64,000 nt of DNA from Verrucomicrobiota bacterium (GCA_014860005.1 JACZKP010000076.1:321599-385598), one strand, 5' to 3'. Shown: positions 1 to 8,440, numbered from the stretch's first letter. Notes: a model not told the origin generated them from the letters alone. Translations and numbers: made by a program.

Positions 1-10
1 TGTAGCAGTC

Positions 11-1240
11 ATGCCTTACGTGAGCGACGTGGCACAGCGGCTTGAAATCCCTGTGCCGCGGCCGCTCGTGGCCGAGCACGTGATTCACTGTAGCATTCTG
101 CCGAAGCGGGCCGTGGCGGTGGAGGTCGGAGTCGCTGGCACCAACGGAAATTGGTTCTTCGATTTCTCGAAAGGCTACGTGAACATTGTGCAAGGCCCGC
201 ACGATTATTTCTCCGAACAGGAGCCTGAAATGGTTCCCAGCTACTTCGGGCAGCTCAAAATGAGCAGAGCCGAAGCGGTCAACAAAGCTAGGGAAACCAT
301 TCGAAAACTCGGAATTAGGCCCGAGACTGTCTTCGCCGATCAGGAAGCAAAAGTAACAGGACCCGAAAAGGTCGGAACCAACACGATTCCGCACTTCAAA
401 GTTGAGTGGCCCGACCCACGCTCAGGGTTTCCAGCAACAGCTATCCATATCGACGGGGAGAGCAAGCGTGTTACGCGGGTGAAGATTCAAAACGTGGCCT
501 TGGCTAAACCTGACCCAAAGGTGAACGTAACACCACCGAGTGCACCAGGAGCAGTACCGTGGCCTCCGACCAACCCGGAATACGCCATACGGCTCGCTCC
601 AATCGCACTCAAAGCAATCGATGCCTACGCAAGTAAACTGGACTTGAAGGTCCCCTCGCCGCTGACAACAAACCACATTGCTAAATTCTCCTTGGCTGAC
701 AATGGCGGCTGGCCTCATGCGGAAATCGAACTCACAAACGGCTGGCGATTTATCTATCGGAATTCCGGCGTTTGCGGCTACTACGCGCCGAGCACCTTCT
801 TTAACAGTGACTCCCGACCGATCACCATTAAAGCATTCGCTGGAAAGCCGAAGCTTTCCCAAACTGACACGATCAAGCTCGTCAAAGTGGCGGTCGCAAA
901 GCTCAATTATCCGACAAATCTGCTCACGCTCGACTTCAGTCCCCAAGTGATCAAACCGGCGGTGACCAACATCCCACGTATCATGTTGATGTGGCACAAA
1001 GAAAACTCCGACCGGACCGACCTCGTATTTAAACTCGAAGCTGAAATTGACTTGGGAGCCGCGGAGATTACTTCTCTCTACTTCGACAACGTGGCCTTGT
1101 GGAACAAACCGCCGCCAATTGATGTCCCCCTCACGCTGCCGCAAACCAGTAAATCCCAGCTTCACGAAACACAAACGCCCGGATCGGCCTCAGACAACCC
1201 ACTCCCTCGCCCACGCAGAACATATCGAACTCTGCAATGA
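11..1240 (+). CDS. Unknown protein with an internally duplicated domain
   Basis: I do not recognise the family. The reading frame is open to the left edge of the window, so the true start may lie upstream of the ATG used here. The 409-residue product looks like two tandem copies of one domain of about 190 residues. Residues about 9-105 (LEIPVPRPLVAEHV, then GNWFFDFSKGYVNIVQG) match the layout of residues about 207-300 (LDLKVPSPLTTNHI, then NGWRFIYRNSGVCGYY), and each half ends in a related NVAL-x-KPxP stretch (about 162-172 and 362-372). I see no signal peptide or membrane segment in the visible part. The tail is proline- and arginine-rich. It is followed 9 bp later by a small gene on the same strand and may be the first visible member of a four-gene run. 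Function unknown. Confidence 0.7.
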   Translation: MPYVSDVAQRLEIPVPRPLVAEHVIHCSILPKRAVAVEVGVAGTNGNWFFDFSKGYVNIVQGPHDYFSEQEPEMVPSYFGQLKMSRAEAVNKARETIRKLGIRPETVFADQEAKVTGPEKVGTNTIPHFKVEWPDPRSGFPATAIHIDGESKRVTRVKIQNVALAKPDPKVNVTPPSAPGAVPWPPTNPEYAIRLAPIALKAIDAYASKLDLKVPSPLTTNHIAKFSLADNGGWPHAEIELTNGWRFIYRNSGVCGYYAPSTFFNSDSRPITIKAFAGKPKLSQTDTIKLVKVAVAKLNYPTNLLTLDFSPQVIKPAVTNIPRIMLMWHKENSDRTDLVFKLEAEIDLGAAEITSLYFDNVALWNKPPPIDVPLTLPQTSKSQLHETQTPGSASDNPLPRPRRTYRTLQ

Positions 1241-1249
1241 CTACGAGGT

Positions 1250-1618
1250 ATGCAGCAGATAGCCGAGGAAGAGTGGGAGGAGATTAAGCGGTCGATTTTC
1301 GAAAAGGTTCGTCGGCGCCTGGCGGAAGATGAGGAGTATATCCGTTTGATCGAACAAGGAAACACGGAGCGGTTTAACCGGGTGCTGGCCCAGTGGCTTG
1401 AGTTGGAACGAGCGATACAGGAGAGGGACCACCGCAACTGCGCAACCGACCAATGCACGCCTTGGCAATGCCCTGACAAAAGAGTGAGGGAGGCGTGGGA
1501 GAAACTGACCGACCCGCGGAACGTTCTGCCGCTGGAAAACCTGTACTACCAGCTCCCGGATGGTCCCCAGCTTGAGCTTGCCCGGGAAGCGCTTAAAGTG
1601 TGCAGAGGTCGAAAATGA
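1250..1618 (+). CDS. Small charged helical protein, unknown
   Basis: This gives 122 residues, strongly acidic and basic in alternation, and predicted mostly helical by eye (EEEWEEIKRSIFEKVRRRLAEDEEY near the start is split here only for description). Three cysteines lie close together at about 64-73 (Cys-Ala-Thr-Asp-Gln-Cys, then Trp-Gln-Cys), which could hold a metal or a disulfide. The stop overlaps the start of the next gene as ATGA, so the two are probably translated together. I do not recognise the family; the support is the tight packing and protein-like composition. Confidence 0.55.
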   Translation: MQQIAEEEWEEIKRSIFEKVRRRLAEDEEYIRLIEQGNTERFNRVLAQWLELERAIQERDHRNCATDQCTPWQCPDKRVREAWEKLTDPRNVLPLENLYYQLPDGPQLELAREALKVCRGRK

Positions 1619-2340
1619 CACGACGCTCAAGACTTGTACTTCTGGTGTCCTGCTTGATTGCAGTGGTGGCCACCGTGTACTGTTTGGTGATTCCCCGAGA
1701 ACCTGCGTATGCCGGCCGATCACTCAGTTCCTGGCTGCGAGGTTTTGAGGGCGACAAATGGGAAGCACGCACACAAGCTGCCGATGCAGTTCGACACATC
1801 GGCACGAATGGGCTGCCTGCTCTTGTCGCCATGCTTCGTAACCCGGGTCCAAAAAATGAGCCAGCTTGGAAACGATGGCTACGGAACTTGGCAAGCAAGC
1901 AGAGCCTGATCAAGGTCAACATTCCCAGATCTGTAAACCCTCGAACTCAAGCTTTGGCAGCATTGGATGCGTTGGGTCCAATCGGGCAAGACGCAGTGTC
2001 AGATGTTGAAAAACTGTTGAACGAATCCCCGCCAGATCCTCGTGCCCCGCTTGTGCTTGCTCGACTTGGGACGAGTGGCATCCCGGCATTAACACGAGCA
2101 CTCAATCACAGCGAACGAGCTATTCGTTACTCCGCCCAGGCATGTCTCGATGCGTTAGAATCACATTCGTCGCTCGTCTTTCCGGAAAACTCGGAGGAGG
2201 GTGATTTCATGCGACGAAACTGCGAACTCAATGTGGCTGTCCTCAGAGCAGCACTCCTCGAATACAAACGTGACCACCCAGAAGAGCTAGCTCCAGTTCC
2301 AGCCCCCGAGGAAGGTCAGATTCCTATGGACTCCGAGTGA
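1615..2340 (+). CDS. Membrane-anchored HEAT-repeat protein
   Basis: The ATG at 1615 is preferred because it overlaps the upstream stop (ATGA) and places a hydrophobic helix at about residues 6-25, which looks like an uncleaved anchor or signal peptide. The rest consists of HEAT-like helical pairs: about 45-70 (ARTQAADAVRHIG, then LPALVAML), about 105-135 (RTQALAALDALGPIG) and about 147-180 (PALTRALNHSERAIRYSAQ). HEAT repeats are protein-binding scaffolds and are common as membrane- or envelope-linked proteins in Verrucomicrobia and Planctomycetes. The partner is not evident. The next gene starts at a GTG that overlaps this stop (GTGA). Confidence 0.75.
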   Translation: MTRRSRLVLLVSCLIAVVATVYCLVIPREPAYAGRSLSSWLRGFEGDKWEARTQAADAVRHIGTNGLPALVAMLRNPGPKNEPAWKRWLRNLASKQSLIKVNIPRSVNPRTQALAALDALGPIGQDAVSDVEKLLNESPPDPRAPLVLARLGTSGIPALTRALNHSERAIRYSAQACLDALESHSSLVFPENSEEGDFMRRNCELNVAVLRAALLEYKRDHPEELAPVPAPEEGQIPMDSE

Positions 2341-2699
2341 GACTGATTGTCAAATTCCTGGTCGGCACTGCTGTTACAGCTTCGCTCGTGTGGCTAATCG
2401 GATATTGCCGTGCCTTGTCGCCTCTCGCATGGGATCACATGCGCGAGGGGGAGTTTGATTTCCTGACGTTTCCTGGGATTCGCTGCTACCGCATGGCCGA
2501 CCCGCAAACCGGAACTTTAGGGTTGAGGCAGATCGATTTCTTTTCGGTAGCTGACGGTCCCACCGGTGAAATGTATACCCTGTCGTGGTTTCCGTGCTGG
2601 CCTATATCGTTTGCAGCCTGTTGCGTTTTCTTCGGCGGCCTGACCTGCCTTGCAATTCAAACTGTCACCAACAGCGCATCCAGACATTCCACCCAGTAG
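2337..2699 (+). CDS. Small two-helix membrane protein, unknown
   Basis: This 120-residue protein starts at a GTG that overlaps the preceding stop as GTGA. There is one hydrophobic segment at about residues 5-24 and a second at about 85-108, so the middle (about 25-84) would lie on one side of the membrane with both ends on the other. No family recognised. The coupling with the HEAT-repeat gene suggests that the two products act together or are at least made together. Confidence 0.6.
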   Translation: MRLIVKFLVGTAVTASLVWLIGYCRALSPLAWDHMREGEFDFLTFPGIRCYRMADPQTGTLGLRQIDFFSVADGPTGEMYTLSWFPCWPISFAACCVFFGGLTCLAIQTVTNSASRHSTQ

Positions 2700-3063
2700 C
2701 GCCGCTCCTGTCGAGTGTCCTCGCCGAGCTGCATATTTCAACCGAATCCTGCCCGGCACTGGATGTCACTCAGAATTTATAGTGCATTTCTCAACCAACC
2801 GGGCTGAAACTCGGCGGCGAGATCCATCCGTATCCCTGCGTGAAGGCGCGTCCATATAATTTCTAAAACCCTCAGGCCGGGCGGCCATCTCTGCTCCACA
2901 ATGCACCCTCGCCGGGCTTGCGCCCGTGCAAAGCCCGAATCAACCGCGATGCGGCTGAATCTGCCGCCAAGCTTCCTTGGACCGGATCTGATGTTTTCCT
3001 CCGATGGATGGTGGTTCTCCCGACCTGAAGTCCTCTCCTTACCTATACTGGTGGAGAGACTCG
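2700..3063. other. Intergenic gap holding REP-like repeat copy 1
   Basis: I see no convincing gene here. The gap contains the first of three dispersed repeats (2869-2930) and the ribosome-binding region (GGAGAG) of the next gene close to its right end. Confidence 0.6.
2869..2930 (+). repeat. REP-like dispersed repeat, copy 1
   Basis: It begins CCCTCAGGCCGGGCGGCCAT and continues with CCACAATG, CCCTCGCCGGGC and GCGCCCGTGC blocks. The same order of blocks recurs at 5249 and 6579, always in the same orientation and always between genes. It contains GC-rich inverted repeats (GGCC/GGCC; GGGC/GCCC) and would fold as RNA. Confidence 0.75.
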
Positions 3064-5010
3064 ATGAAGATCTGGCGCTGCAACCATACGCACGCATTTA
3101 CTCTGGTTGAGGCGGTCGTCTGCGCGGCGGCCGTCTTGATCCTCTCCGGCATTGTGGTGCATCGCGTCCGAGACGCCCGGTCCAACGCGCAGGCTGCCAG
3201 ATACAAGGCCAACGTCAACCAGCTCCAGTTGGCTTATGAGAGGACCAAATTCGCTTACCGGGAAATGCTCACCAATGAAAATATCGGCCTCTTTGCGGCC
3301 AATGCTGCCAACGCCGGGCTCATCTCTGCGACACTCTCCGCAGAGGATCTGGCGCACATTGGGTTAGCTCCCGGCACCAGCATCTCTGGGCAAACGGCAC
3401 TGTTTATCCTGCGGACGAACGACGCCCACATCGAAGGCGACGGTCCGGTCGTCTCTTTCGTTCAACCCACAACCGGCCGGAGTTTCATCTACGGCAAACC
3501 AATCGCAATTTCGGCAGAAGCTCAATCGCCCGGCACAATCGTCCAAGTCGCTTTCTCCGATAACGACGTTCCTTTGAGCACCGTGTACACCGTCCCTTAC
3601 AGCATTACCGTGAGCGCGGACATCGGCACACATCGCTTCACGGCCGCTGCGACGGACGCCAGTGGGAAGTCCGCAACTGCATCCGTGGAGGTCACGGTGT
3701 TCCCCAATCACGCACCATCCATCCTTTGGAATGAAACATCCGCTGGCACATACGAAGTCGGCACAATTCTGACTCTGTCAGTGATCGCGATTGACGAGGA
3801 TCCAGGCGACCGCGTGACACGGGTCGAGTTTTACTCTGGAACTGATCTGTTGACTTCGCTCAGCCAGGGTCCCTTTGCCACCCAGTGGAGTGGGCCGGCA
3901 GGCACGCATCAAGTGACCGCCAGGGCTTATGACGACAACGGCGGATCGGCTCTGACAGCACCTTTGCAGATTCAATTTATCGACAACATTCCGCCTACAA
4001 TGTCCATATCGCCGACCAGCGTCGCTTTTGATTCGTATCCCGATACCGTTGATTTCAATGTGGTGGCGGATGATGCAGACGGCAGCATCGCCTGGGTTCG
4101 ATTCTATTTGGACGATGTGCTTGTCCTTACGGATGCACAAGCTCCCTATACGTGGACGTGGCAGACGACCCCTGGAAGCCACGTAATCCGAGCCGTCGCC
4201 CAGGACAGCGGCGGAAAGACCGTTTCTCGGACCTGCGATGCACAAATCGCCAGCAATCAAAAGCCGGCTGTAAGCATAACAAGCCCCGTTTCCACGGGCA
4301 TTTTCTGGGCAGGCGATGTTCTGACGCTGACCGCAAGCGCAAGCGATGCGGACGGCACCATCAGTTCTGTGAAGTTCTACGCGAATGGCAACCTCATCGC
4401 CGCAGACGCCACCAGCCCTTATACGACCACCTGGGCGCCAACGGCCGGCAACTATTCATTGACTGCAACAGCAACGGACAACCAGAACGCGACCCGCACG
4501 TCCTCCACCGTGAACGTCCAGATTAAAGCGCCGGAAACGCTCGTCTGGAACATCCCTCAATCCGGGGCGTCCGTCAGCGGCGGAAACTTCAACGGGAGCT
4601 ACAAAGGCGCTTCCAGCACTCAAACCATTTCCCAGAACGGACGGGTTGAAATCGATATCGGATCCACCGCGTATTGGGCGATGGGCCTTTCGACCAGCAG
4701 CGATCCCTCCACCGGCTATAGCAGTTGGGCTGCGGGCATAAATGTTTCCGGGAACGGATTTGGCGGTGTGCAACGCTGCGACATCAAAGTGCCCGGCTGG
4801 AGCCAGACCTATACGCTTTTTCTGGGAGGCAGTGACACGCTCGTCCTCGAGGTTGTAAACAATCAAGTGCGTCTGTTTTCACGAATGATTGACGGAAGCG
4901 TCCGCGCCTCGACAGCTTGGGGTCCGATTTCTGGAACTTTGTATCTGCATCTTTACAACAACAACTTGAGCTCAATCTACGGAGTTACCGGGGGTGTAAT
5001 TTGGAGGTAA
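3064..5010 (+). CDS. Prepilin-type protein with tandem Ig-like domains
   Basis: The ATG at 3064 follows a GGAGAG site and puts a type IV prepilin signal at residues 8-30: His-Ala, then FTLVEA with Glu at +5 after the cleavage point, then a hydrophobic helix. An earlier in-frame start at 3004 would bury this signal and is less likely. A helical stalk (about 40-80) is followed by about four modules of 85-90 residues from roughly 130 to 490. Each has the pattern of bacterial Ig-like domains (VKFYANGNLI, then SPYTTTW, then ATATD). A final 150 residues (about 495-648) is a separate beta-rich domain rich in Gly, Ser and Asn, perhaps carbohydrate-binding. The product is probably processed by a prepilin peptidase and anchored or exported through a type II/IV-like system. 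The family abounds in Verrucomicrobia and Planctomycetes. Its substrate is unknown. Confidence 0.8.
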   Translation: MKIWRCNHTHAFTLVEAVVCAAAVLILSGIVVHRVRDARSNAQAARYKANVNQLQLAYERTKFAYREMLTNENIGLFAANAANAGLISATLSAEDLAHIGLAPGTSISGQTALFILRTNDAHIEGDGPVVSFVQPTTGRSFIYGKPIAISAEAQSPGTIVQVAFSDNDVPLSTVYTVPYSITVSADIGTHRFTAAATDASGKSATASVEVTVFPNHAPSILWNETSAGTYEVGTILTLSVIAIDEDPGDRVTRVEFYSGTDLLTSLSQGPFATQWSGPAGTHQVTARAYDDNGGSALTAPLQIQFIDNIPPTMSISPTSVAFDSYPDTVDFNVVADDADGSIAWVRFYLDDVLVLTDAQAPYTWTWQTTPGSHVIRAVAQDSGGKTVSRTCDAQIASNQKPAVSITSPVSTGIFWAGDVLTLTASASDADGTISSVKFYANGNLIAADATSPYTTTWAPTAGNYSLTATATDNQNATRTSSTVNVQIKAPETLVWNIPQSGASVSGGNFNGSYKGASSTQTISQNGRVEIDIGSTAYWAMGLSTSSDPSTGYSSWAAGINVSGNGFGGVQRCDIKVPGWSQTYTLFLGGSDTLVLEVVNNQVRLFSRMIDGSVRASTAWGPISGTLYLHLYNNNLSSIYGVTGGVIWR

Positions 5011-5436
5011 ACACGCGAAGCCGCATATCCGAAAGGTTGTCTTCGTTCCGCAGGCCAAAGGTCAGATTAACATTCTGTGCCGCAACGTGACGCATCCCGT
5101 GAGCCGCGAAGGAAGTCGCACGGCTTCCAGGTTTCTCATCGCACCAGATTCCTGTTCTGGATGCCAAAGGTTTACTAAAGCCTCCCGATCCTCCCGCAGA
5201 CGATTGCCAATTCAATCGAGAACCAGAATCCATCTGCGAGCAAGCCAGCCCTCAGGCCGGCGGGCCAAATCAGTCCCACGATGAACCTTCGCCGGGCTGA
5301 CCCCGTGATCTCATCAACAAATGGCTCTGCGGATTAGGCACGGCGGCTTCGCCGCCCAGCGGATTCGCCGATTTGGCCGACGGACGGAAAGGCAGATCTT
5401 GCCTCGGCAAAGGAACGTAAGAGAATAGCCGCATCT
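5011..5436. other. Intergenic gap holding REP-like repeat copy 2
   Basis: No gene is supported. It holds repeat copy 2 (5249-5310) and a short perfect hairpin GGCGGC-TTC-GCCGCC at about 5343-5357, without a T-run behind it. Confidence 0.5.
5249..5310 (+). repeat. REP-like dispersed repeat, copy 2
   Basis: It starts CCCTCAGGCCGG and carries the ATGAACCTTCGCCGGGCTGA block shared with the other two copies (2869 and 6579). It is slightly diverged in the middle (AAATCAGTCCCACG). Confidence 0.75.
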
Positions 5437-5547
5437 ATGAGCGACCACCACCGAATCCCTCGCGGGAGTGACCTGCGTGATTCCCTGAAGGAGGAGGGTG
5501 TGAAAGAAGAGATCGAGGCCCGCGCCCGACCGGACCAATACCCATGA
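5437..5547 (+). CDS. Possible 36-aa ORF coupled to the next ORF
   Basis: A short frame (ATG at 5437) ends at a TGA that overlaps the ATG of the next short frame (ATGA at 5544). The peptide contains DSLKEEGVKEEIEARA, which recalls the opening of small XRE/HicB-type antitoxins (pattern L-KEEGI-EEV-A-A), but it stops far short of such a protein. It may be a remnant. Support is weak: only the coupling and the motif. Confidence 0.25.
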   Translation: MSDHHRIPRGSDLRDSLKEEGVKEEIEARARPDQYP

Positions 5548-5636
5548 AGCATCTTCCCGAATCCGCCGACATCCATCTCCTAGCCGCGCAAGGCTGGCTG
5601 GAGTTGGGCAATCATCTGGAGGCTGGCTCCAGGTGA
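5544..5636 (+). pseudogene. Probable 5' fragment of a TPR-protein gene
   Basis: This 30-codon frame encodes a peptide with the core LLAAQGWLELGNHLEA. It resembles the N-terminus of short tetratricopeptide proteins common in Verrucomicrobia (AAQGWLELGN-EAN-ELE), but it is cut off where the first TPR helix pair would continue. Its TGA overlaps the GTG start of the EEP-family gene (GTGA). It is either a truncated gene whose start region now leads the EEP gene, or a genuine leader peptide. The family resemblance is from memory and needs a search. Confidence 0.45.
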
Positions 5637-6541
5637 AAGCGGCTCGAACCATAAGGCGCTGGGCCGCGATTCTGTTGTGCCTGCTGGCCGGCGTTGCGGC
5701 ACGAGGCCAGGAGAGCATCCACATCGCGACGCTGAATTGCTATTGGTTCTTCAACGGAAACGAAACCAACGGCCGAGCGGACCTTCCTCGCACGAAGATC
5801 GAATACACCACCAAGGCCGGGCACTTGATCGGGCTCTTGCCAGCGGAGGCTCCTTTGCTTGTCGGCGTCCAGGAGATCGGGGACCAAAACGACATTCAAG
5901 CCCTCGCCAGGTCGGCAACGGCACGTTTCAAGCGGCCTTATCGCGCGCTATTTGCGCAGGGGAAGGATACCGCCACCGGCCAGGATGTCGGGGCCATTTT
6001 CAACACCGCCGCCGGCTGGGGTGTTTACGGGCGACCGTCGCGAGTCTCCGACCTTGAACCCGAGTTGAGCAAGCACCTGGTCGTGCGGTTGACGAACGCC
6101 GTGACCTCGATGGACATCTGCGTCGTGCATCTCCGCCGCCCCATTGGTGCGGAAGGCCACGAGAAACAAGTTGAGCAATGCCGCGCATTGCTCCGGTGGG
6201 GGATGCGTCATCTGGCCACGGACCCGAAAGCCAACCTGGTCATCCTCGGCGATTTCAATGAAGGGAAACCGGTGGGGCGTGCTGATCAATCGCTGGCGGT
6301 TCTGTTCCAGACGCGGCCGCCGATGTGCGATGCTCTGAGCATGGTTGACGGCAAAGTTGCCACGCACGCAGACGGCAGGGCTTACGACCGGATCATGCTT
6401 TCGGACTCCCTTGTCAAGGGGTCAGCCAAACTGAAGTTCGAGACCGTGGTGATCCGCAGCCATCGGCACGGCAAGGGCGACGAACGGCGCGCTTACACGG
6501 ATCATTTCCCGGTGATTGTAACGCTGCGGATCGTGCCCTAA
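5633..6541 (+). CDS. Secreted endonuclease/exonuclease/phosphatase-family protein
   Basis: The GTG at 5633 is preceded by GGAGG and gives a signal peptide (basic RTIRRW, a hydrophobic run, then Ala-Arg-Gly-Gln near residue 25). The mature 277 residues carry the EEP (DNase I-like) fold motifs in order: ATLNCYWFF (metal/substrate Asn), VGVQEIGD (metal Glu), LVILGDFNEG (Asp and Asn of the catalytic core) and YTDHFPVIV (Asp-His pair at the C-terminus). Such proteins hydrolyse phosphodiester or phosphomonoester bonds; the substrate here (extracellular DNA, inositol phosphate or other) cannot be told. Length fits single-domain members. The start is coupled to the short frame just upstream, and the gene is followed by a hairpin-containing repeat that could end transcription. 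Confidence 0.85.
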   Translation: MKAARTIRRWAAILLCLLAGVAARGQESIHIATLNCYWFFNGNETNGRADLPRTKIEYTTKAGHLIGLLPAEAPLLVGVQEIGDQNDIQALARSATARFKRPYRALFAQGKDTATGQDVGAIFNTAAGWGVYGRPSRVSDLEPELSKHLVVRLTNAVTSMDICVVHLRRPIGAEGHEKQVEQCRALLRWGMRHLATDPKANLVILGDFNEGKPVGRADQSLAVLFQTRPPMCDALSMVDGKVATHADGRAYDRIMLSDSLVKGSAKLKFETVVIRSHRHGKGDERRAYTDHFPVIVTLRIVP

Positions 6542-6578
6542 TCGGCCGGATCTGAGCGCTGTTCGCCCGGCTGGTCGA

Positions 6579-6640
6579 CCCTCAGGCCGGGCGGCCATTC
6601 CGTTACACAATGAACCTTCACGGGGCTGACGCCCCGTCGA
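6579..6640 (+). repeat. REP-like dispersed repeat, copy 3, with perfect hairpin
   Basis: It carries the same blocks as at 2869 and 5249. This copy has a perfect 7-bp stem ACGGGGC/GCCCCGT (6620-6626 and 6631-6637) with a TGAC loop. It lies 38 bp after the stop of the EEP gene, where it could act as a transcript end or stability element. Confidence 0.75.
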
Positions 6641-6996
6641 TCCACCCGAAGGGGAAGCGACGGCGGGCCGCACATGAAGACGTTGGCTGACTGGGCAACA
6701 AGGCGGCTCCGCCGATCAGTCGCTGCGCACCCCGCCCCGTGCATCGGGCAACCCCTTGGCCGTGCCCTGATGGGTCCTCGCGGGTTGGCCGGGACTCGGC
6801 AGTTGTGCCAAGTCAGCGACCGAACACGAACACCGGAACCATCAACTCCGCTCAGAGCACCATGCGGAATACCGACAGAACTCCCGCAGATTGAAGACTG
6901 GGCCGATCGGATTTCCGACCGTGGCCGATCGGGCTGGTCGATCACCCTGACCGAACACTCAAAGGCGACCACTCGGAAACATCCGAAGGAAACCCG

Positions 6997-7011
6997 GACT
7001 GCGTCCAAAAC
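6997..7011 (+). repeat. GACTTCGTCCAAAAC element, diverged copy
   Basis: It reads GACTGCGTCCAAAAC, one mismatch from the consensus of the other copies (7686, 10698, 11079, 11521). Confidence 0.5.
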
Positions 7012-7294
7012 CAACCGCTCGGTGCCGAGCGAAACGGACGGGCATCCGCAGGGTGCCTTTCTGGGATCGGAGGGCTGAAGCGGATTCCGTCAGGTGTTCC
7101 CGGGCTGCCCGCAGAGTTTCCGCAGATTGGCGGGAAAAATGCCGGCAATCTCCGGGCGCGGGCCGCTCGGATTTCCGCCGGATGATTGGCGGGCTGGCCG
7201 AGGCGAACGTCAGATCGCCAGAGGCTTCGCCCAGCACTGTTCCAGCAGCGAAGTCAATTACCCTGATAAAGAGACATAGAAACATGTCACTCGA

Positions 7295-7606
7295 ATGAAC
7301 CCAGTGATGACGCAGCCCCGGTGCGAAGTGGACAGGCCCGTGAAAGCCCACGCAGCCAATCTCAAAACCATTCTCCAGGCAGCCAGATGTGGTAACCTGG
7401 GCCTGCTTGAATGCCAATTGAAGCTAACCGGCGAGAAGGTAGCAGTGTTGACGGCGTTCGGCCGAGATGGGGATGAGACGACGTTGACTCCCTTTGCGGT
7501 GCTCTTCAACGGCAACCCCTACGAGATGCTGAACCCGCCAGCGCCGGAGGGAGGGTTCCTCGACAGCCGTCCCATTGAGAAACTGCCAACGGAGCCCCGC
7601 AGTTAG
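7295..7606 (+). CDS. DUF6117-like small protein
   Basis: This 103-residue protein has a core of about residues 22-80 (LKTILQAARCGNLGLLEC, then FGRDGDETTLTPFA, then NGNPYEMLNPP). It matches the pattern I associate with DUF6117: a helix ending in GNLALMEC, a strand pair around GRDG, TPFG-L, and DGNPYD-Y-PP. That family has no known function and is found mostly on plasmids and integrative elements of Proteobacteria. It starts at ATG 7295; an alternative ATG lies at 7307. Its placement in a sparse region of short genes supports a mobile origin. Confidence 0.6.
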   Translation: MNPVMTQPRCEVDRPVKAHAANLKTILQAARCGNLGLLECQLKLTGEKVAVLTAFGRDGDETTLTPFAVLFNGNPYEMLNPPAPEGGFLDSRPIEKLPTEPRS

Positions 7607-7624
7607 CCGACGGATGCTTCCCAA

Positions 7625-7661
7625 TGGGCCGAGCGCGGTCTCCCGCCGGATGTCGGCAGGG
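7625..7661 (+). repeat. 37-bp repeat, copy 1
   Basis: This copy matches 9119-9155 at about 33 of 37 positions (GAGCGCGGTCTCC, CGGATG and CGGCAGGG blocks). Both copies lie upstream of a short gene in the accessory region. Confidence 0.6.
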
Positions 7662-7685
7662 CAAAGTTATCCGCAGGTCAACCTC

Positions 7686-7700
7686 GACTTCGTCCAAAAT
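7686..7700 (+). repeat. GACTTCGTCCAAAAC element
   Basis: It reads GACTTCGTCCAAAAT, 16 bp before the ATG of the gene at 7716. It is identical in 14 of 15 positions to the copies at 10698, 11079 and 11521. Confidence 0.65.
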
Positions 7701-7715
7701 TCCTCGCCAGAGCGT

Positions 7716-8429
7716 ATGAGCAAAGCGATGTCAGCAAAGCCCGGCGATGTCATCACCAAGATCGCTGTCCGGGTCGTCTTTGACGCCTATTTCGAGCGCG
7801 TCATCCTGGGCAGCCACCTCGAACGGCTTCCCCGCGCGAACCGCCAGGTGCCGATCACCTATCGGGTAAAGGAGGCGCTCCCCCGGCCTGAGGTGTATCG
7901 CGAATTACGCAGCCAGCGCTTCACCACCCCACTGGAGGACATCGTTTCCGCCGCCCAGAGCGAAGTGGAATCGCTTGCGGGTGAACTGCGCGACTGGCAC
8001 GACAACCTGCCCGAAGGGATCAACAGCTCGGACAAAGCGGCCGAGATCGACGAGGCGGCCACCACACTCGAAAACATCACTTTCCCGGACCTGCCAGACG
8101 CTGTCTCCACGATCAAGGTGTTGCATCTACCCGCCCTGGAGCAGGACTCACGGCCCAAGCGCAGCGCCGAAGTCGTCGGTATGCTCGAAGACGCAATCGC
8201 GGCCCTGAACTCGAAGGCTGATGAGCTGCGGCAAGCCCTCGAAGACGCCAAGAAGGAAGGAGATGTTGACACGCTGGAAACCGTGGCGGCTGATTCGCCC
8301 CATACCCGTCCCGGCAAGGAGGAGGACACCGACCCTCAGGAGATGATCGCTGAGATCGAGTCTCTGGTGAGCGACTTGGAGAACGTCAAAGGGGAGCTGG
8401 AGAACGTCACCTACCCGAGCATGATGTAA
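7716..8429 (+). CDS. Unknown coiled-coil protein of the accessory region
   Basis: The product has 237 residues from ATG 7716; longer in-frame starts exist, but they would run through the repeat elements upstream. An N-terminal globular part (about 1-60, VITKIAVRVVFDAYFERVIL) is followed by long heptad-like helices (about 75-105, 145-180, 205-230) rich in Glu, Asp and Leu. Two similar stretches, TLENITFPDLPD and ELENVTYPSMM, end helices in the middle and at the C-terminus and suggest an internal repeat. Family not recognised. The gene sits among short mobile-element type genes, and the GACTTCGTCCAAAAC element lies just before it. Confidence 0.6.
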   Translation: MSKAMSAKPGDVITKIAVRVVFDAYFERVILGSHLERLPRANRQVPITYRVKEALPRPEVYRELRSQRFTTPLEDIVSAAQSEVESLAGELRDWHDNLPEGINSSDKAAEIDEAATTLENITFPDLPDAVSTIKVLHLPALEQDSRPKRSAEVVGMLEDAIAALNSKADELRQALEDAKKEGDVDTLETVAADSPHTRPGKEEDTDPQEMIAEIESLVSDLENVKGELENVTYPSMM

Positions 8430-8440
8430 TCGTCGATTGA

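Larger units (their letters stand above)
6542..7294. other. Long GC-rich gap at the left edge of the accessory region
   Basis: I find no frame here that I would defend as a gene. Frames on both strands are arginine-, serine- and proline-rich without domain signal. It holds REP-like copy 3 (6579-6640), a diverged copy of the GACTTCGTCCAAAAC element (6997-7011, one mismatch) and several short GC inverted repeats. Composition shifts from the chromosomal genes to the left. Confidence 0.45.

Noticed and set aside
3004..3063. Earlier start for the Ig-domain prepilin-type protein
   Set aside because: It would add 20 residues before the prepilin signal; the ATG at 3064 has a ribosome-binding site and puts the signal at the N-terminus.
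6538..7417. Several overlapping frames on both strands in the 6.5-7.4 kb gap
   Set aside because: All are Arg/Ser/Pro-rich, have no ribosome-binding site or domain, and cross the repeat elements.
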